64,000 nt of DNA from an uncultured Hyphomonadaceae bacterium (GCA_938084575.1 CALKFG010000006.1:1-64000); one strand, 5' to 3'; shown: positions 8,909-19,437, counted from the stretch's first letter. Notes: generated by a model not told the origin, from the letters alone. Numbers and translations: made by a program.

Positions 8909-9385
8909 TTACGGCGCTCGGCCCTGGCGGAAGGTGATCCGCGAATTCAGAATATATTGAAGGACGAACACGACCGGCAGGGACACCAGCTTGCCGATAT
9001 TGCCGCCGAGCACGGCGTCCTCGAACCCGCCAGCCACTGTCAGGATGATCCCGTACCCGGCGAGAAAGCCGATAAAGCAGGCCAGGACGAAGCTCATAAA
9101 GCGCAGCGCCGTGTGGTCGGTTGTCTTGAAATTGTGGCGTGCATTAAGTGTGAAACTGAACACCACCGCGCTCGCCACGGACACGGTATGGGCCAGCAGC
9201 TCGCTGCTCCCGGCCAGGGTGAACAGGACGAAGAACAGCCCGAGATCGATGATCGCCGCCGCGCCGCCGATCAGGCCATAACGGACCAGCGTCTGGTGAC
9301 GGGCCAGCCGGGCCCTGAAGCCTGTCTTCGAAACGGTACGTGTCATGGCAAGGATCACTGACGCCATCATGGTTAATTTTCTCAC
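8909..9385 (-). CDS. GtrA family membrane protein
   Basis: 158 residues with four predicted membrane helices starting near residue 33 (VRYGLIGGAAAIIDLGLFF, typical of GtrA). Conserved polar positions include FSFTLNARHNF in helix 2-3 and a final YILNSRITF. GtrA proteins are proposed flippases or partners for polyprenyl-phosphate-linked sugars. A GTG at 9385 overlaps the upstream glycosyltransferase stop as GTGA and has AGGA five bases before it; internal ATGs at 9370 and 9346 are alternatives. Confidence 0.85.
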   Translation of the reverse strand: MRKLTMMASVILAMTRTVSKTGFRARLARHQTLVRYGLIGGAAAIIDLGLFFVLFTLAGSSELLAHTVSVASAVVFSFTLNARHNFKTTDHTALRFMSFVLACFIGFLAGYGIILTVAGGFEDAVLGGNIGKLVSLPVVFVLQYILNSRITFRQGRAP

Positions 9386-10581
9386 CCCTTTCCTGATCTC
9401 TGCCGCGCGGGCGCCGGTGCCGGCGAGACCTGTGGCCTCCCGGCGGGCCGATGCCGGCGCCGCACACCGATCAGCTTGCGCAGGGTGGTCAGGGACCCGG
9501 CATGACCGCCGCCGCGGCGGCTGCGGGTTCCGATATCCCGGCGCAGCCGCTGCAGGCGCGCCACAATATGCACGGCCGATACTTCCGCCTCGATCCGGAT
9601 GCGGGCCCGCGCCGCGGCGGCCCGCGCCTCAGCCGGATGGTCGCGCAGATGCGCCAGCATGGATGGGACATCTTGCGGACGGCCATACAGCGCATGGGGG
9701 CCGAAGGTCGGGCGCAGCGAGTCCGGCAGAATGCACCGGCAGCCCATCAGCATGGCCTCGGCCACGGTGCGGCCATAGGCTTCCACCCAGCGATCAGCAT
9801 AGAAATAGGAAAACACGTCGAGACTGTCGAGAAAGGCCTGTGGCGTTTCACCGTTAAAGGCGACCAGGTCCCAGGCCGAGACATCCACGCCCAGCCGGTT
9901 AAGATGAGACCGGTCGGCCCCCATGACCCGGATCCTGCTGGTTGCGGTGGCCGGCAGGCAGGCCGCTATGTCGGCGGCGGTGTCGGGCCATTTCTCGGCA
10001 TGCGGACGGCCATGGCGCCCAATGGTGAGGACGGGGCGGGTGAATTTTTCACGCCGGGGGGTCCAGGTGCTGACATCGAAGCTGTTGCCCCAATCCTCGC
10101 GGGACAGGCGGAGCACGGGGGCAAGGCTGCGATAGTGCTGGCGGCAAAGGCCTGAAACCGGGGCCCAGATTGGGACAGTTCCAAACTGCTGTTTCAGATT
10201 GGCCATGACCCTCAGGGGATCAAAGTTCATCGCCCCGTTGCCTTCGAAGAGCGGCTGGTGGGTGACGACCAGGCTGCGGTCGGCGGTGACATGGACCGGG
10301 TTGAGGACCGGGTGCAGAAAGATGCCGGGATGGTGAAAGAAGGCCACGCCTGCAGCCAGCGTCGCGCGATCATTGCACAGGGTGACGCCGTCCAGATCGG
10401 CGAGGTCTTGCACAGCTGGGTTGGGCTGATCCTCCCGGCGGAAGAAGCCATCCGACTGGACCAGATAGAGGCCGACCGAAAGCCCGGCCTGGCTGAACGC
10501 GCGCATGTCCGCCGCAATCGCGGCCGTGGTGCCCCCCATGAAACGGGGGTCGGTCAAAATGAGGACGTCAAACATAGCCAT
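9382..10581 (-). CDS. glycosyltransferase, GT4-like (GT-B fold)
   Basis: 399 residues, soluble, with no signal peptide. The N-terminal Rossmann half starts MFDVLILTDPRFMGG; the C-terminal half has a donor-binding E-x7-E-like motif, VEAYGRTVAEAMLMGCRCILP, interpreted here in pieces as EAYGRTVAEA. This suggests a nucleotide-sugar-dependent retaining transferase. ATG 10581 or the ATG six bases later could both be the start; the ribosome binding site (TGGAAC) is weak. It lies second in the operon, 60 bases after wzx. Confidence 0.8.
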   Translation of the reverse strand: MAMFDVLILTDPRFMGGTTAAIAADMRAFSQAGLSVGLYLVQSDGFFRREDQPNPAVQDLADLDGVTLCNDRATLAAGVAFFHHPGIFLHPVLNPVHVTADRSLVVTHQPLFEGNGAMNFDPLRVMANLKQQFGTVPIWAPVSGLCRQHYRSLAPVLRLSREDWGNSFDVSTWTPRREKFTRPVLTIGRHGRPHAEKWPDTAADIAACLPATATSRIRVMGADRSHLNRLGVDVSAWDLVAFNGETPQAFLDSLDVFSYFYADRWVEAYGRTVAEAMLMGCRCILPDSLRPTFGPHALYGRPQDVPSMLAHLRDHPAEARAAAARARIRIEAEVSAVHIVARLQRLRRDIGTRSRRGGGHAGSLTTLRKLIGVRRRHRPAGRPQVSPAPAPARQRSGKG

Positions 10582-10640
10582 GTTCCAGATGATGCTGTGT
10601 CCATGCAACTCATATACCACAGATCAGAAGGCAGCGCTGG

Positions 10641-12113
10641 TCACAGACCGGTTATGCCTGCCGGGGGTCTGAGCTGGCGGATATCGTCGCGCAATTCCCG
10701 CAGGGCGGTGGGGAACAGCACAGCCCAGCTCAGACCATATAAGGCCATGCCGAGCGGGATGAGACAGGCCAGGCGGCCGGCATCGGTCATCGCCTCCGGC
10801 AGGATGTATTGCATGGCCAGGAGCAGGCCGCCCATCAGGACAGCGCCGGTCAGACCGGGCGTCAGGGCCGCCGCAAACGCCCGCAGAGGCAGATCGAGCT
10901 GCCGGCAGGTCAGCCATTGAAAGGGACCAAAGATCAGAAGGGTACCGACCAGATAAGCCGCTGCCAGCAGTTCAATATCGCCCAGCCAGACCCCGAGAAC
11001 AAAGGCGCTGGTGAACACCACCGTCTGGATCACGGACCAGTGCAGCAAAACATCCGCACGTCCGAGCGCCTTCCACAGCGTGAAGGTCATGGTCTGCAGG
11101 GTCTGTATCAGACCTGCGAAAACCAGCAGGGTGATCAGCGGGGCAACAGGCAGCCAGTCGGGGCCCAGCCAGACCGCGACAAAAGGCTGGGCGACGATGG
11201 CGAGGCCCGTCATCATGGGCGCCACAAGGCTGGTCAGGGCCATGCACGTTTTCAGGTAAAGCATGGACAGGTGGCGGCGGTCAGCCTGGCTTTGGGCCAT
11301 GACCGGATACAGGGCGAACGCGGCACTGGTGCCCAAGGCATGCACCGGCACAAGCATGATGGTAAAGGCCCGACCGTAAAAGCCGAGGGCGGCGGCGCCG
11401 AGAAATTTTCCGATCAGGATGTTGTCGATATTGCGATGAATAAAGCCGATGAATTCAGATGCGGTCAGGCGCAGCGAAAAGGACAGCACGCTGACAATCT
11501 CACGCGGACTGTAGACCAGGGCAATGTCGGCGCGGTGGCAAAACAGGCTGGCAACAACCTTTGCAGCGAACAGGCTGAGCTGTTGCAGGACAAGCGCCCA
11601 GACGCCCAGGCCCATGATCGCCGCGGTAATTGCGGCTGCGGCTGACAACAGGACCGATGTCACGTCAATCACCGCAATGGTCTTGAATTTCAGCTCCCGC
11701 TGCAACCACGCCATCGGAATCAGGAAAGTGCAATGCAGCAGAATAACCAGCGACAGGACTTTTACGATCGGCGTCAGGCTGGGGCGGTCGAAGAAGCTGG
11801 CAATCAGCGGTGCGCACAGAAAGGCGAGGCCGGTGAGAAGCAGGCCCAGCCCCAGATTGGTCCAGAAGGCACTCGACCAGAGCGCGCGGCCGGGGGCTTC
11901 ATGGCGGACCAGCGCGGTGGAAATGCCAAAGTCGCTGAACTGGCTGAAAAACATGATGAAGGCGACGGCCATGCCCGCCAGACCGAATTCATCCGGTGTC
12001 AGAAGCCGGGCCAGGATCGGGATGACAATGACAAACTGGACGAAGGTCTTGAGAAGGTTGGCGCCGGTGTTGAAGCCAATCCCCCTGACAACCGTACGCG
12101 CTGTGTGACTCAT
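10641..12113 (-). CDS. Wzx-like oligosaccharide flippase (MOP superfamily)
   Basis: 490 residues with about 12-14 membrane segments and the N-terminal pattern of the polysaccharide_synt family (ARTVVRGIGFNTGANLLK, FVQFVIVIPILARLLTPDEFG). Such proteins translocate undecaprenyl-linked repeat units across the inner membrane. The ATG at 12113 follows a GGGAT element; upstream in-frame starts would add a polar, non-conserved extension. It is the first gene of the minus-strand polysaccharide operon and divergent from the glycosyltransferase at 12257. No Wzy polymerase or Wzz regulator was recognised in this window. Confidence 0.85.
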   Translation of the reverse strand: MSHTARTVVRGIGFNTGANLLKTFVQFVIVIPILARLLTPDEFGLAGMAVAFIMFFSQFSDFGISTALVRHEAPGRALWSSAFWTNLGLGLLLTGLAFLCAPLIASFFDRPSLTPIVKVLSLVILLHCTFLIPMAWLQRELKFKTIAVIDVTSVLLSAAAAITAAIMGLGVWALVLQQLSLFAAKVVASLFCHRADIALVYSPREIVSVLSFSLRLTASEFIGFIHRNIDNILIGKFLGAAALGFYGRAFTIMLVPVHALGTSAAFALYPVMAQSQADRRHLSMLYLKTCMALTSLVAPMMTGLAIVAQPFVAVWLGPDWLPVAPLITLLVFAGLIQTLQTMTFTLWKALGRADVLLHWSVIQTVVFTSAFVLGVWLGDIELLAAAYLVGTLLIFGPFQWLTCRQLDLPLRAFAAALTPGLTGAVLMGGLLLAMQYILPEAMTDAGRLACLIPLGMALYGLSWAVLFPTALRELRDDIRQLRPPAGITGL

Positions 12114-12256
12114 GTCGGTATCCCGGACGTCTGTTGCGATGCCATGGGCCGATCCTGCCAGTTCGCGCTGCCTTGTTCGAGGGGCGCTATGCATATTCCT
12201 CGCCAGGTCGTGTGGGGTGACTGCGCCCGTGCCCGGGAATCTGTTATGGTGCCCGG

Positions 12257-13384
12257 ATGAGCGTCAGCGTGATTCTGCCCACCTTTAATCGTGCCCACAT
12301 GCTGGGCGAGACTCTTGATTCCCTGCTGTCGCAAAGCCGGGCGCCGGACGAGATCCTGGTTGTTGATGACGGGTCAACCGATGGCACCTGTGATCTGGTG
12401 GCCGCCTTCGGGCCCGCGGTAAGCTATGTGTTCCAGGAGAATGGCGGCAAGGCCGTGGCGCTGAATCGTGGCCTGCGCCAGTGCCGGGGGGAGCTGGTCT
12501 GGATTTGCGATGATGATGACATTCTGCTTCCGGCCGCCTGCCAGACGCTGGCGGGTGCACTGGAAGCGGACCCGGCGCTTGGCTTTGTCGCCGGCCGGTA
12601 TCTTGATTTTACCGTCGGTCCCGGCACCGACCGGCGGCAGTTCTCCGCGCCCGGCTACAGCCCCCTGTCTGCGCCGGACGAGATCTTCCCGGACCTGCTG
12701 GAAGGCTGCCACATATTTCAGCCCGGCCTGATGGTTCGGCGGGCCGCCTATGACAGGGTTGGGCCATTCAATGAGGCGCTGGTCCGCTCTCAGGATTATG
12801 ACATGATCCTCCGCCTGGCCCGAAGCCAGTCCGGGCGCCTGCTGGATGCACAGGTCTTTTACCACCGGGTGCATGCGGGACCGCGCGGATCCGCGGCCGA
12901 CCGGTTTGACTGGGCGGATGCCGACGCCGTGTGGATCCGGCACAATCAGAAGATTTTTGTCCCGCTGCTGCAGGAGCTGGCGGACGATGAGGTTCTGCCG
13001 GGGACCCTGGTGCGCGGTCTCGATGCGTCCGCTTTACGTCGCCTGGCCGGGTTCAAGCGGGCTACGGTCCTTGCCCGGGCGCAGCTCTGGGACGAGGCCA
13101 TTGCCGGCTGGACCGAGCTTGCGGGTCGGCCGGGGGGACGGCTGGATCCGGTCGAGGTGGCGCTGATCCGGCGCGCGACAAGTCATGCCTTTGGCTGTGC
13201 GGACCTGATCCGGAGACGCGACCTGCACCGGTCGCTGCGGGCCCTGTCGAGACAGGCGCCACTGGGCCGCGCTGTTGTCAGCGAACTGCGCCGGTCCCTG
13301 CGCTGGCGGGCCCGCAAGGCGCTGCAACAGGGGCGGTGGCGCGACGGTCTTGGGATTTTGCGGTTCTGGCTGAGTGTCGGCTGA
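12257..13384 (+). CDS. family 2 glycosyltransferase
   Basis: 375 residues. The GT-A domain is complete: VSVILPTFNRAHMLGETL, LVVDDGSTDGT and the acidic motif WICDDDDILL. A region from about 240 to the end is helical and basic, without membrane segments. Likely adds one sugar to the polymer built by the divergent operon. Its ATG lies 144 bases from the wzx start, so the intergenic space probably carries divergent promoters. Confidence 0.83.
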   Translation: MSVSVILPTFNRAHMLGETLDSLLSQSRAPDEILVVDDGSTDGTCDLVAAFGPAVSYVFQENGGKAVALNRGLRQCRGELVWICDDDDILLPAACQTLAGALEADPALGFVAGRYLDFTVGPGTDRRQFSAPGYSPLSAPDEIFPDLLEGCHIFQPGLMVRRAAYDRVGPFNEALVRSQDYDMILRLARSQSGRLLDAQVFYHRVHAGPRGSAADRFDWADADAVWIRHNQKIFVPLLQELADDEVLPGTLVRGLDASALRRLAGFKRATVLARAQLWDEAIAGWTELAGRPGGRLDPVEVALIRRATSHAFGCADLIRRRDLHRSLRALSRQAPLGRAVVSELRRSLRWRARKALQQGRWRDGLGILRFWLSVG

Positions 13385-13409
13385 CCCGGACCGGACGCGA
13401 TACATAAGA

Positions 13410-13434
13410 CATATAAATATCGGTTGATATGATC
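13410..13434. promoter_or_regulatory. inverted repeat ATATC-N4-GATAT upstream of metK
   Basis: A perfect dyad ATATC-GGTT-GATAT at 13417-13430 sits in the only AT-rich stretch between the glycosyltransferase and metK. A possible -35 element, TTGATA (13424-13429), overlaps its right arm. ArsR-family regulators sensing S-adenosylhomocysteine bind AT-rich dyads upstream of methionine-cycle genes in some proteobacteria, so this is a plausible operator. It does not look like a SAM riboswitch. Confidence 0.4.
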
Positions 13435-13478
13435 CTTTTGCTGTCATAGGGATGAGGCAGACAACAGAGGATCCGGTC

Positions 13479-14666
<1,188 letters not shown>

Positions 14667-14681
14667 TCTGAGTTCTGGCGG

Positions 14682-14703
14682 CTGACCCGGCCGGGCGGGT
14701 CAG
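14682..14703. terminator. stem-loop between convergent metK and zinc-ribbon gene
   Basis: CTGACCCG (14682-14689) pairs perfectly with CGGGTCAG (14696-14703) around a six-base loop. The right arm includes the stop codon of the convergent gene. There is no U tract on either side, so it is only a candidate bidirectional terminator. Confidence 0.4.
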
Positions 14704-16037
14704 GTCGGCGGCGACGGCGACGGTGCGGTGGTGTCCGGATGCGGGAGGTCGATAACCGACAGGGCGCGACCCTGATTGTTATCCTGTGAGATTTCGGCCA
14801 GCAGATGGGTCGCGCTGACCGGTATCATCCGGGTGACCCCCTGCGCCGGCACGATCTGACGGCCGAGCAGCGCCGGGCCCTCGGTTCTGGCATCAAATCG
14901 GGACAGGGTGATGCCGCTGTCATCTGCACAGGCGAACAGAAGGTGATCCCAGGGGCCCTGCATCAGGCAGGGTGTTCCACCGTCGAGGCGTTCGATCTGG
15001 ATCAGCTGATCGGACCGCGTGATCTGGCCCAGCGCGTCCATGATGACCAGGCGCGGGGGGGCGCCGGCAAGCAGGATGTAGAGGCTGCCGCGATCGTCGA
15101 CCTTGACCGCCACCGGCACCTCGCTTGTGGTCCGTTCCAAGCGGCGCGACAGGCCGGGCAGGCCGGACAGGCCGATCAGGGTGATGTGCAGAGTGCTGTC
15201 GTCGGCGAGGTCATGAACCAGCACCAGTTCATCATATGGCGAGACATCGACCTGGAGTTCGGCATTGGCCAGGCCCTCGAGGCTGCGCTGCCAGACCATC
15301 AGGCCCTGCGCATCAACCAGTGACACCGCGATCCGCGTCCGGGTTTCACCCGGCTGGATCAGGGCCACGCCCGTGCCCAGCGGCTGTAAATGGATCGGGC
15401 CATCGGCACCGCTGCGGTGGTCAAACCGACGCCGCCAGAGGGTCTGGCCGGCGCGGCTGGTGGCCAGCAGGCGGATCTCGTCACCGGCGCGAAACGCTGT
15501 CACCAGAGGCCCGTCCGGCAGCACCGCTGCGGCCATCAGCCTGCCCTCAGTGTCGAGCCGGAGCGGCGTCTCGGCCCGGAGGGTGCCAGAAGGGGCATAG
15601 GCGTGCAGCGCCAGGCCGCCATTCAGGCGTTGTACGATCATGCTGCGTCCGTCGAGCGGCGCGCCGGTGACCGGAATGATGCGGATCACGGGTTCGGTGT
15701 CGGCCCCGGCCGGCGTCCCCGGATTCCGGACGAGGCTGACAAGCGCCGTCAGCGGGGTGGCGGTGGCGTCATCGCCCGCCCCGTCGCGCAGCATCCAGCC
15801 CCCCGTCGCGCCGGTGGCAAGAACAATCACGACCCCCAGACCCCAGAGCAGGGCACGGCCGGCAAAAGCCGTCCAGGCCGACGGCTCGGGTCCCGCCAGG
15901 CCGGCGCGGCCTGCCAGCCCCGGCTGGCCGGGGCTCGGAATCTCGATCGGTTTGGCGTCCATGATGCGGCCGCAGCTTTTGCAGGTCAGGGTCGAGCCCT
16001 CTTCGACCATTGTGGACATGCAGTTTGAACAGCGCAT
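14700..16037 (-). CDS. membrane-anchored zinc-ribbon protein with a beta-propeller-like C-terminal region
   Basis: 445 residues, unidentified. The N terminus holds a treble-clef/zinc-ribbon with C3-x2-C6 and C19-x2-C22. A Gly/Pro-rich linker and one membrane helix at about 62-82 follow. The remaining 350 residues, presumably periplasmic, show repeating beta-strand blocks (LRLLATSRAGQTLW, YILLAGAPPRLVIMDALGQI, LLFACADDSGITLSRFD) reminiscent of PQQ/WD-type propellers. The ATG at 16037 is chosen because the Cys motif starts at residue 3. It converges on metK. No function can be assigned; a sensor or envelope scaffold is conceivable. Confidence 0.7.
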   Translation of the reverse strand: MRCSNCMSTMVEEGSTLTCKSCGRIMDAKPIEIPSPGQPGLAGRAGLAGPEPSAWTAFAGRALLWGLGVVIVLATGATGGWMLRDGAGDDATATPLTALVSLVRNPGTPAGADTEPVIRIIPVTGAPLDGRSMIVQRLNGGLALHAYAPSGTLRAETPLRLDTEGRLMAAAVLPDGPLVTAFRAGDEIRLLATSRAGQTLWRRRFDHRSGADGPIHLQPLGTGVALIQPGETRTRIAVSLVDAQGLMVWQRSLEGLANAELQVDVSPYDELVLVHDLADDSTLHITLIGLSGLPGLSRRLERTTSEVPVAVKVDDRGSLYILLAGAPPRLVIMDALGQITRSDQLIQIERLDGGTPCLMQGPWDHLLFACADDSGITLSRFDARTEGPALLGRQIVPAQGVTRMIPVSATHLLAEISQDNNQGRALSVIDLPHPDTTAPSPSPPT

Positions 16038-16181
16038 GGCGATCGCATCCCTTTGGTCAGCCTGACGCCCCCGCGTCTGCGGCGGGGCATCCTCGCGACG
16101 TTTCCGACTGGGCAAGATGGGCCCATGATTCGGTCAATAAAGCAGACCGGGCGGATCGTCACCCCGCCTGTCACCGGCATT

Positions 16182-16211
16182 AAAAAAGGGCGGCTGAAGC
16201 GCCGCCCTTTT
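16182..16211 (-). terminator. rho-independent terminator of the TonB receptor gene
   Basis: An 11-bp perfect stem, AAAAGGGCGGC (16184-16194) with GCCGCCCTTTT (16201-16211), and a six-base loop. Read on the minus strand it ends in a run of T and lies 25 bases after the receptor stop codon. Confidence 0.88.
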
Positions 16212-16235
16212 CGATAAATCCCTGTGGGGGTCGGT

Positions 16236-19217
16236 TTAGAAGGTCTTCGAGAAGTTGACGAAGGCCCGACGTCCACGTGCGTCATAAGCGGTCGCGAAAT
16301 TCGGCGTGTTGCCGGTGACGCTGATCAGGTCAGACGTCTGGGGTGGCTCTTCGTCGAAGACGTTGATGATGCCACCGGTGACCGACCAGGTATCGCTCAT
16401 CCAGCGAACCGACAGGCCGTGGCGCCATTCGGCCTCGGTGTTCACCTTGTAGACGGCCGGAAGACCGAAATAGCTCGATTCGAGGTTCAGATCGTCCGCG
16501 AAGTTCCGGTTATTGTCCTGACGGCCGACAAAGTCGGTGAACCAGTTGAAGGTCCAGTCGCCGCGATCCAGACGCAGCGACGTGCCGCCGACAACGCTTG
16601 GATAACCGATGGTGCCGTTGAAATCGAGGTCTGCCACACCGGACAGGAAGTCCGATCCGAAGACGTTGATATAACGCTCCAGCGCCCAGTTGAAGCTGGC
16701 ATCAAAGGTCAGATCGCCAAAATCATAGTCCTGGGTCCAGCGGACTTCGAGGTCGATGCCGCGCTGCTGCTGGCTGTCAACGTTCAGGATACGTGCCTGA
16801 ATGTTGTCGAGGCCACCGGATGTCCCGCCCAGATCGTTCGGATCATATGGGGCGCGCTCAAACAGATTACAGAAATCGTTCGGGAAATTAGCGACCGCAT
16901 AGCACCCGCCAACGACCGTTCCGGCCCCCAGCGATGTGATCTGGTCTGTGATTTCGACTTCATAATAATCGACCGCGATGTTGATGTCGGCGAAGGTTGG
17001 CGTGAACACGATCCCGGCTGTGAAGGTTTCGCTCTGCTCCGGCTTGAGCAGGGCACCACCGCCTGATTCAATGATCTGAGCCGAAACCGACGATCCGGCG
17101 AAGTCCGCTGGAAGCCCGGCCGCGGCACAGTTGGCCTGGAGGTTCTGGTTGGTGGACTGACCCCAGTCGATGCAGGGGTCGATTCCGGCCTGGCCCGTGA
17201 ACGAGGTCTGGTCTTCGAGGAACAGTTCGAACAGCGCCGGGGCACGATAGGATGTGCCGGTGCTGGCCCGGGCCCGCAGGACCGGATTGATCTGCCAGTT
17301 CAAACCCACTTTGTAGATGGAGTCGTCACCACCCAGATCGTAGGAGAACGTCCGGCCCGACAGGTTCAGTGTCAGGCTTTCGGCCAGTGCAGCGCCGGCG
17401 AAGATCGGCACTTCGATTTCACCGAAGAGCTCCGTCACCGCATTCTTGCCAATAGTTGGTCCTGCAGTTGACGATCCCCAGATGTCGCCCGACTGGGTCA
17501 GGGCGCCGGGCTGATCGTTAATGCTGAATTCCCGATACTCGACACCAACCGCGGCGAGCACGTCACCAGCAGGAACCTCGAACAGCTCGCCAGTGGCAAT
17601 ACCGGTCACTGTGGTCTGCTCGTAGACGGTTTTACCCGTCTGGTATCCCCCAACGGCCGCAACAAGAGCGCCGACATTCTCACCCGACAGAAGGGCCGGG
17701 TCGAGGAGATCAATGCTTGGTGGTGAAACCAGGTCGGGGATGCCGTCGCCGGTATAGTCTGCAACGCCGTCCAGTCCCCAGTCGCCGGAGAGTGAGACCC
17801 GGATCTCGTTGCCCTCATAGGTGCCTTCGCCACGCGTGAACGTTCCGTCGACTTTCCAGGACCAGTCTGGCGCAAAGTCGCCAAAGCCGCCGGACAGCGA
17901 GGTCGATCCGTAATAGTAATCAACCGTGACTTCGTCATAGGTCGGGAAGGGGTGAACCGGACGAACCAGATTGTTCGCCGAGTTCGAATAGGTCGGATCG
18001 TTGATATAACCAAAGGCCGGACTGCCGGCAGGGTTGATCGCCGAGCCAACCAGAGGGAAGAACTGACGCCAGCCTTCGACCTGGACATTTCGCCGGCTGT
18101 ACAGCAGCTCGGTATCCCAGGTTACGCCATTGTCAAAATCGACATCTGCAGTGGCGACCAGGGAGATGTTCTCCAGACGGGGATAGTAGTCTTCATCGTC
18201 GAGGATTGGAGAATCCAGAATGTCTTCATAGTAGAGGGTGCCGTCCTCATTGACGCCGGTTCCGACGCGGGGGCGATATCCTGGGATTGCGCTTCCAAAA
18301 GCGGTCGGAATGGTGGAGCCATCGGGCGATGGAACCAGCCGCTCACCCGAAAAGGCATCAATCACCGTATTGAAATACAGGTTGGAACAGTTCCGATTCG
18401 GGTCGGTTGCCGTTGCCGACTGGTTCAGGCGATCAATAAACCCGCCCGTAACCGGGTCCTTGACGAGGTCGCGCGGGCATTCGAGGTAGGACCGGTCGCT
18501 GACATTGATTTCTTCATTGAGGCGATATTCGGCCGAGAAGGTCAGGTCGACATTGTCACCGAATTCCAAGCCATATGCGGCGCTCGCAACATATTGCATG
18601 CCACCGGATTCTTCCGGTGCGGTCAGGCTGCCGCTGACTTCAAAGCCGTCGACTGAGTCGCGCGTGATGATATTGATCACGCCGCAAACGGCGTCAGATC
18701 CATATGTGGTCGACGAGCCATCCTTCAGGATTTCGACGCGGGAAATGATCGACTGGGGCACGACGCTGAGGTCAAGTGCGGAAACCGCACCGCGTGTCCC
18801 GGATGGTCCGGGCCGCTTTCCGTCGATCAGGACCAGTGTCCGTGTGTCGCCGCAGCCACGCAGGTCGACAGTCTGGCTTCCGATGCCGCCATTGGTGACG
18901 AAGTTCTGGAAGGTGTTGTTCAGCTGGGTCGAGCCAGCTGCCAGAGACGAGCTCTGCAGCAATTCGGCGGCATCGACGAGGCCTTCGAGTGTTGCCACTT
19001 CGGCCGTGATTACCTGGACAGGAGATGCAGATGTGAATTCGTCACGTGCCAGAAGAGATCCGGTGACAACCACCTTCTCCTGACGCATTTCCTCTGCTTC
19101 TTCTGCAACGGCGACCACATCGACGTCGGCATCCTGCGCGAAGGCAATGCCCGACAGACTAAGTGCGCTAAGAGCGACACCACTAAAAACTGCTTTTCGG
19201 AACGAGCTCTGGCTCAT
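16236..19217 (-). CDS. TonB-dependent outer membrane receptor
   Basis: 993 residues. A signal peptide (about 1-27, ending GIAFAQ) is followed by a plug domain (VVVTGSLLARDEF, PVQVITAE, LRGCGDTRTLVLIDGKR, VEILKDGSSTTYGSDAVCG) and a long 22-strand-type barrel ending in the aromatic FVNFSKTF. The family moves large substrates such as peptides, glycans or siderophores through the outer membrane using TonB energy. Two plug cysteines, C122 and C178, stand where relatives usually have small non-Cys residues, and the extracellular part has further cysteine pairs. The gene is divergent from a secreted S9 peptidase, which suggests peptide uptake. A terminator follows. RBS GGTGGGG precedes the ATG. Confidence 0.93.
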   Translation of the reverse strand: MSQSSFRKAVFSGVALSALSLSGIAFAQDADVDVVAVAEEAEEMRQEKVVVTGSLLARDEFTSASPVQVITAEVATLEGLVDAAELLQSSSLAAGSTQLNNTFQNFVTNGGIGSQTVDLRGCGDTRTLVLIDGKRPGPSGTRGAVSALDLSVVPQSIISRVEILKDGSSTTYGSDAVCGVINIITRDSVDGFEVSGSLTAPEESGGMQYVASAAYGLEFGDNVDLTFSAEYRLNEEINVSDRSYLECPRDLVKDPVTGGFIDRLNQSATATDPNRNCSNLYFNTVIDAFSGERLVPSPDGSTIPTAFGSAIPGYRPRVGTGVNEDGTLYYEDILDSPILDDEDYYPRLENISLVATADVDFDNGVTWDTELLYSRRNVQVEGWRQFFPLVGSAINPAGSPAFGYINDPTYSNSANNLVRPVHPFPTYDEVTVDYYYGSTSLSGGFGDFAPDWSWKVDGTFTRGEGTYEGNEIRVSLSGDWGLDGVADYTGDGIPDLVSPPSIDLLDPALLSGENVGALVAAVGGYQTGKTVYEQTTVTGIATGELFEVPAGDVLAAVGVEYREFSINDQPGALTQSGDIWGSSTAGPTIGKNAVTELFGEIEVPIFAGAALAESLTLNLSGRTFSYDLGGDDSIYKVGLNWQINPVLRARASTGTSYRAPALFELFLEDQTSFTGQAGIDPCIDWGQSTNQNLQANCAAAGLPADFAGSSVSAQIIESGGGALLKPEQSETFTAGIVFTPTFADINIAVDYYEVEITDQITSLGAGTVVGGCYAVANFPNDFCNLFERAPYDPNDLGGTSGGLDNIQARILNVDSQQQRGIDLEVRWTQDYDFGDLTFDASFNWALERYINVFGSDFLSGVADLDFNGTIGYPSVVGGTSLRLDRGDWTFNWFTDFVGRQDNNRNFADDLNLESSYFGLPAVYKVNTEAEWRHGLSVRWMSDTWSVTGGIINVFDEEPPQTSDLISVTGNTPNFATAYDARGRRAFVNFSKTF

Positions 19218-19437
19218 CTAAATCCCCACCCTATTTTCATAACAAAAGGTTTTCCGCCGAACATAAATTTCGGGTTAGTTACAAAATGCACGCGGTGTGA
19301 CGAGGCGCAAGCTAATCGGGATGTTTTGCCGTCGCCGGACGAACGATGCGGAGGAGAGTGTTGCAGAACTGTCACGATACGGGACGAGACAGGCGCGTGT
19401 TGGGCCTCGGCTGTACCAGACTGCTACACTTCGCGCC

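Noticed and set aside
7862-9361. 499-codon open frame on the plus strand
   Set aside because: Antisense to the FAD oxidoreductase and gtrA, both with recognisable motifs.
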